From NCBI GenBank assembly GCA_945952025.1, contig CAMFGW010000017.1, positions 1 through 60,729 of the forward strand: a stretch of 60,729 nt of DNA, in the 5' to 3' direction. This document shows positions 56,578-60,729 of this stretch, piece by piece (the stretch's first letter is position 1; each line of letters opens with the position of its first letter). Origin of the DNA: an uncultured Paracoccaceae bacterium. Its GTDB lineage: Bacteria; Pseudomonadota; Alphaproteobacteria; Rhodobacterales; Rhodobacteraceae. A program made the translations under genes and the position numbers. The notes beneath the pieces are model-generated. The model made no database searches and was not told where the DNA came from. It was given only the letters and a program-made list of their open reading frames with translations.

Positions 56578-57959
56578 TCCGCCGTCAGCGCATCCGCCGC
56601 CGGCCAGACGCCATAATCCTCGCCCGCGAAGCGCAAGGTCGAGGCCGGCGCCTTGCGGATCGGGCTCGCCTCGAGCGGGCCGAACACCAGCCCGTTCGGA
56701 TGCGCGACCGCCCAGGCGACAAGGGCGGCCGCGTCCTGCGGTTCTGCCACCAGGTCAGTCAGGCGCATGGTGAAGTTGACCTCGGCATTGTAGCGCGTGC
56801 CGACTACGGCCAGGTCCCCCTCTGCCGCTGGGCTGAGCAGGATGGCGAGCCGCCGGCTGTTCCAGCCGGCAAAACCGCCGTTCTGCGTCAGGACGGCATG
56901 GATGACGATGGTGACGGCTATGCCGGCGCCAAGGCCCCCGATCGCAAGGCGCGGGCGCGTGGCGAGCGGCATGGCCAGGATGAGCGCGATCGCCGGCAGT
57001 TCAGGCACCAGGTAATGCGGCTGCTTGCTGGCCACGAACGAGAAGAGGATCAGCGCCGACAGTGCCCAGATAAGGCACAGCCGCGCGGCATTGTCGCCGT
57101 TCAGGCGCGAGGGCGCGAAGGACCGCCAGAAGGGCGGCGTGAAGAACCAGGGGAAAAGGATCACCGGCAGAAGGCCTACCAGGAACCAGAAGGGCCGGTC
57201 ATGCGCCATGCCGCCCGCGACGCGCTCGACGGACTGGCTCCACAGAAGTTCGTGGCGGAATTCGGGGGTGGCGGTCAGCAGCGTCGGGATCAGCCAGAGC
57301 GCGACGATGCCAAGACCGACCGCCAGCGCCACGCCCGCCCCCTTCAGAAGGATGCGCACCGGCACCCGCTCATCGGCCCAGACACGAAAGGCCAGAAGGG
57401 GCGGCAGAAGGTGCAGAAGGATCACCGGCCCCTTGGCGAGCGTTCCGAACCCGAGTGCCGCGCCAAAGATGATCCAGGGCCCAAGCCCCGCCTCCCCCTC
57501 GCCGACCCGCCAGAGCGCCCCGATGCCGATAAGGGTCGCGAGCGTCAGCATCGTGTCGAACATGGTCGCGCTGCCGTAAAGCTGAAAGACCGTCATCGCA
57601 GCCAGCGCCAGCGCGGCCGCAAGGGGCGCGCCCGGAATCTCGGGCCAGAAGCGGCGCGCCAGCCGCGCCGTCGCCCAGATCGAGGCCAGCGCGAAGGCCG
57701 GCCCGATGAAGCGGGCGAACAGCTCGCTGACCCCGGTCACCAGCCACAGAAGGTTGATGAGCCAGAACAGCAGCGGCGGCTTGTGGGCGTAGGGCGCGAA
57801 GTTCTTCGTCAGGTGCAGCGGGTCGCCCGACAGGTGCATCTCCCACGCGACCGCCAGGTAGCGCGTCTCGTCGACCGGCAGAAGCGGCCGGAGGATCAGG
57901 CAACCGACGAAAAGAGCGGCCATCAGGCCCAGAAGCCATGGCAGGGTCAGGCGAATCAT
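56574..57959 (-). CDS. GT39/ArnT-like membrane glycosyltransferase
   Basis: A 461-residue multi-spanning protein with about ten hydrophobic segments. The first periplasmic loop holds the acidic catalytic pair in PVDETRYLAVAWEM and a HKPPLLFW block, typical of PMT/ArnT enzymes that move a sugar from an undecaprenyl or dolichyl-type carrier onto lipid A or proteins. The ATG at 57959 has GAGGA five bases upstream; a TTG five codons earlier is rejected. The acceptor is unknown. Confidence 0.87.
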   Translation of the reverse strand: MIRLTLPWLLGLMAALFVGCLILRPLLPVDETRYLAVAWEMHLSGDPLHLTKNFAPYAHKPPLLFWLINLLWLVTGVSELFARFIGPAFALASIWATARLARRFWPEIPGAPLAAALALAAMTVFQLYGSATMFDTMLTLATLIGIGALWRVGEGEAGLGPWIIFGAALGFGTLAKGPVILLHLLPPLLAFRVWADERVPVRILLKGAGVALAVGLGIVALWLIPTLLTATPEFRHELLWSQSVERVAGGMAHDRPFWFLVGLLPVILFPWFFTPPFWRSFAPSRLNGDNAARLCLIWALSALILFSFVASKQPHYLVPELPAIALILAMPLATRPRLAIGGLGAGIAVTIVIHAVLTQNGGFAGWNSRRLAILLSPAAEGDLAVVGTRYNAEVNFTMRLTDLVAEPQDAAALVAWAVAHPNGLVFGPLEASPIRKAPASTLRFAGEDYGVWPAADALTAE

Positions 57960-58166
57960 CTGGTCCTCGGGCAATGGGCGGCGGTTCCGCCCTGACTAGC
58001 GCCGGCCAATCGCCCTGCCAATCACGCCTTCGCGTCCAGGATGGTCCAATCACCAAAACGACCAATCTCTGTCGCAAATGACACGCCCGAGCCGCGCGCA
58101 CCTTGCCAATATCGGCGCGCAAAGACCCGCCACCCGGACGCGCGGGCCGGATCGAGGGAGCGTTCC

Positions 58167-60578
58167 ATGAAAACTCACACCCAGGTTGCAGTCATCGGCG
58201 GCGGCGTCGTCGGCTGTTCGGTCCTTTACCACCTGACCAAGATGGGCTGGAAGGACGTGATGCTGATCGAACGCTCGACCCTCACCTCGGGCTCGACCTG
58301 GCATGCGGCGGGCGGCTTTCACACACTGAACGGCGACACCAACATGGCCGCGCTGCAGGGTTACACCATCCAGCTCTACAAGGAACTCGAGGCGCTGACC
58401 GGCATGAACTGCGGCCTGCACCATGTCGGCGGCATCACGCTCGCCGACAACCAGGCCCGGTTCGAGATGCTGAAGGCCGAACGCGCCAAGCACCGCTACA
58501 TGGGCCTGCATACCGAGATCCTGACCCCGGCCGAGATCGAGAAGTTCACCTATGGCCAGGTGAACCTCGAAGGCATCATCGGCGCGCTCTACGACCCGCT
58601 CGACGGCCACCTTGACCCCTCGGGCACGACGCACGCCTACGCCAAGGCCGCGCGGATGGGCGGCGCGACGATCGTCGAGCACAACCGCGTGCTGGCCACC
58701 ACCCCGCGCCCGGACGGCACCTGGACCGTCGTCACCGAAAAGGGCGAGGTCCATGCCGAGCATGTGGTGAACGCGGGCGGCCTCTGGGCGCGCGAAGTGG
58801 GCGCGATGGCAGGCGTCTACCTGCCGCTTCTGCCCATGGCGCACCAGTATCTGGTGACCGACGACATCCCCGAAATCGTCGCCGTCCTCGATCAGGGCAA
58901 GGAATTCCCCCATGTCATGGACCCCGGCGGCGAAAGCTACCTGCGGCAGGAGGGGCGCGGGCTCTGCATCGGCTTTTACGAACAGAAGGCCGAGCCCTGG
59001 TCGGTCGACGGCACGCCCTGGACCTTCGGCCACGAGCTTCTGAACGAGCAGTTCGACAAGATCGAGGACAGCGTGACCTTCGCCTACCGCCGCTTCCCGG
59101 TGCTGGAGCGCTCGGGAGTCAAGCGCGTGATCCACGGCCCCTTCACCTTCGCGCCGGACGGCAACCCGCTGATCGGCCCCGTCCCCGGCCTGCGCAACTA
59201 CTGGTCGGCCTGCGCGGTCATGGCGGGCTTCAGCCAGGGCGGCGGCATGGGCAAGTCGCTTGCCGAATGGATGATCCACGGCGAGACCGAGGTCGATCCC
59301 CGCGGCTTCGACGTGGCGCGCTTCGGCAAGTGGACGACGCCCGGCTACACCGTCCCGAAGGTGATCGAGAACTACCAGATGCGCTTCTCGGTCGGCTACC
59401 CGAACGAGGAACGCCCGGCCGCCCGCCCCTTCCGCACGACGCCGATGTACGACACCTTCACCGAACTGGGCGCGGTCTGGGGCCAGCAATACGGGCTCGA
59501 AGTGCCGAACTACTTCGCGAAGGGTGGCGAGCCGACCTATGAAGAGCCGTCCTTCAAGCGATCGAACGCCTTCGCTGCGACGGGGCGCGAGGTCCGCGCG
59601 GTGCGCGAGGGCGTCGGCATCAACGAGGTGCAGAACTTCGGCAAATTCCGCGTGACCGGCCCGAACGCGCGCGCCTGGCTCGACTACATCATGGCGGGCA
59701 CCATCCCGAAGCCCGGCCGCCTGTCGCTGACCCCGATGCTGTCGCCGAAGGGCAAGATCATCGGCGACTTCACCGTGACCTGCATCGACGACGAAACCTT
59801 CCAGATCACCGGCAGCTACGGTGCCCAGGACCAACACCTGCGCTGGTTCGAGGCGAACCTCAGGGACGGCGTGAAGGTCGAGAACATGTCCGACCGCGTG
59901 ACCGGCTTCCAGATCGCCGGCCCCCGCGCCCGCGACCTCTTGGCGCGCGTCACCCGCAGCGATGTCGGCCCTTCGTTCCGCTTCATGGATGCGCGCCGCA
60001 TGACGGTCGGCATGGCGGACTGCCTGGTGCAGCGCGTCAGCTACACGGGCGACCTCGGCTACGAGATCTTCTGCGACCACATGAGCGAGCGCGCGCTCTG
60101 GAACGCGCTCTGGGCCGCCGGCCAGGACCTGGGCCTGACGCCCTTCGGCATGCGGGCGATGATGAGCCTCCGGCTCGACAAGTTCTTCGGCTCGTGGGGC
60201 CGCGAATTCAGCCCGGACTACATGCCGCAGGAAACCGGCATCGACCGCTTCATCCGCTGGCAGAAGGACGATTTCATCGGCCGGGCGGCCGCGGCGGGTT
60301 TTGCGCCCAAGCGCAAGCTGATGCCCTTCGTGATCGACGCGGCGGATGCCGACGTGGTCGGCTACGAGCCCTTGTGGATCGGCGGCAAGGTGGTGGGCTT
60401 CTGCTCGTCGGGCGGCTTCTCGCACTGGACCGGCAAGTCGGTCGCGCAGGCCTTCGTGCCGGTCGAGCTGATCAAGCCCGGCCTGACCGGCGAGATCGAG
60501 ATCCTGGGCGAGATGCGCCCCGCCCGCATGGTCGACGGCCCCCTCTGGGACGCCGACGGCGCGCGGATGCGGGGTTAA
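58167..60578 (+). CDS. FAD-dependent dimethylglycine/sarcosine dehydrogenase-like protein with GcvT domain
   Basis: An 803-residue two-part enzyme. Residues 1-370 form a DAO flavodomain (VAVIGGGVVGCSVLYHL, G11 to G16; GSTWHAAGG is near 48-56), then an FAO_M linker, and from about 430 a GcvT-like folate-binding domain with C-terminal barrel. This is the architecture of dimethylglycine and sarcosine dehydrogenases, which oxidise N-methyl groups and pass formaldehyde to tetrahydrofolate. The conserved histidine region SGSTWHAAG fits the covalent-flavin type. The ATG at 58167 has GAGGGAG upstream. Exact amine not determined. Confidence 0.9.
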   Translation: MKTHTQVAVIGGGVVGCSVLYHLTKMGWKDVMLIERSTLTSGSTWHAAGGFHTLNGDTNMAALQGYTIQLYKELEALTGMNCGLHHVGGITLADNQARFEMLKAERAKHRYMGLHTEILTPAEIEKFTYGQVNLEGIIGALYDPLDGHLDPSGTTHAYAKAARMGGATIVEHNRVLATTPRPDGTWTVVTEKGEVHAEHVVNAGGLWAREVGAMAGVYLPLLPMAHQYLVTDDIPEIVAVLDQGKEFPHVMDPGGESYLRQEGRGLCIGFYEQKAEPWSVDGTPWTFGHELLNEQFDKIEDSVTFAYRRFPVLERSGVKRVIHGPFTFAPDGNPLIGPVPGLRNYWSACAVMAGFSQGGGMGKSLAEWMIHGETEVDPRGFDVARFGKWTTPGYTVPKVIENYQMRFSVGYPNEERPAARPFRTTPMYDTFTELGAVWGQQYGLEVPNYFAKGGEPTYEEPSFKRSNAFAATGREVRAVREGVGINEVQNFGKFRVTGPNARAWLDYIMAGTIPKPGRLSLTPMLSPKGKIIGDFTVTCIDDETFQITGSYGAQDQHLRWFEANLRDGVKVENMSDRVTGFQIAGPRARDLLARVTRSDVGPSFRFMDARRMTVGMADCLVQRVSYTGDLGYEIFCDHMSERALWNALWAAGQDLGLTPFGMRAMMSLRLDKFFGSWGREFSPDYMPQETGIDRFIRWQKDDFIGRAAAAGFAPKRKLMPFVIDAADADVVGYEPLWIGGKVVGFCSSGGFSHWTGKSVAQAFVPVELIKPGLTGEIEILGEMRPARMVDGPLWDADGARMRG

Positions 60579-60587
60579 GAAGGGACG

Positions 60588-60729
60588 CCGGGCCGGGCGG
60601 GAAAGGGAAGCGCGACCCGCGTTTCCCCCGCCCGCTGCGAGGCGGCTCCGCTGGACCGGTCGTGTCACAGAACAACAAAGGCCGGCGCCTGCCCCGGTGG
60701 GCGCGGAAGCGCCCGCCGATGGCGGGGCG
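60588..60729 (-). repeat. Intergenic multi-hairpin repeat, copy G (inverted, cut by the window end)
   Basis: Right half of the repeat in inverse orientation, beginning ten bases after the stop of the dehydrogenase gene. The last hairpin shows one mismatch (GGAAACGCG...CGCGCTTCC). The window ends inside hairpin 3, at the same place where copy A begins. Confidence 0.88.

Overview
The window is high-GC DNA from an alphaproteobacterium, most likely Rhodobacteraceae. Evidence seen directly: a textbook alphaproteobacterial LexA box (GTTC-N7-GTTC) before uvrA, a PhoR kinase without membrane segments encoded just ahead of pstSCAB-phoU-phoB, a class II DAHP synthase, a HemB without the zinc-cysteine cluster, and uniform Rhodobacter-like codon use. 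It is chromosomal core and near-core sequence. I see no transposase, integrase, prophage, CRISPR array, tRNA or rRNA.

Layout. 1-3485: DNA repair (uvrA plus an overlapping small gene). 3735-7400: maiA-marR operon, then mmsA divergent from a lysR gene. 7476-11028: a CBS-domain protein, coaD, and two tandem GAPDH genes with an unlisted 47-residue membrane ORF between them. 11251-13553: an AlkA-type glycosylase and carboxylesterase pair, a free-standing 34-residue ORF with its own promoter and terminator, and an HNH nuclease. 13896-15274: agmatinase-family hydrolase and an antisense-overlapping conserved gene. 15527-22562: the phosphate regulon, with a three-repeat Pho box. 22625-27142: carbon metabolism and redox genes (pgm, rpe, a thioredoxin-fold protein, gph, an ETHE1-like metallo-beta-lactamase). 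27182-29369: FAD oxidoreductase divergent from a LuxR-type regulator that has no luxI here. 29370-30059: a gene-free stretch with a strongly folded segment. 30114-31887: rpsB-tsf. 32106-35463: acyl-CoA synthetase, DsbA-like protein and MFS exporter in overlapping order. 35460-40714: mfd, a membrane protein, hemB. 41114-47546: penicillin-acylase homologue, a beta-hydroxyacid dehydrogenase, SYLF lipoprotein, gamma carbonic anhydrase, gmk, yicC. 47747-51060: PAS protein, DAHP synthase, GlxA-type regulator. 51218-56532: a complete branched-chain-type ABC importer. 56574-60578: a GT39 glycosyltransferase and a dimethylglycine-dehydrogenase-like flavoprotein.

Three things stand out beyond normal gene content. 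First, a family of intergenic repeats of about 225 bp, each able to form several hairpins, occurs seven times (four full or nearly full, three partial), mostly in convergent gaps. The window begins and ends inside the same hairpin of this repeat, so it is probably a draft contig broken there. Second, several housekeeping genes (uvrA, mfd, pgm, livG, the acyl-CoA synthetase, the HNH gene) carry short AT-rich, rare-codon patches exactly over their most conserved motifs. Third, a 14-bp operator-like sequence (TGTTAGCGGWAACR) precedes both GAPDH genes and has a weaker relative before DAHP synthase, suggesting a shared LacI-family carbon regulon.

No clearly new multi-gene system was found. The best leads are the repeat family, the codon patches, the two small ORFs and the folded segment at 29.5 kb.
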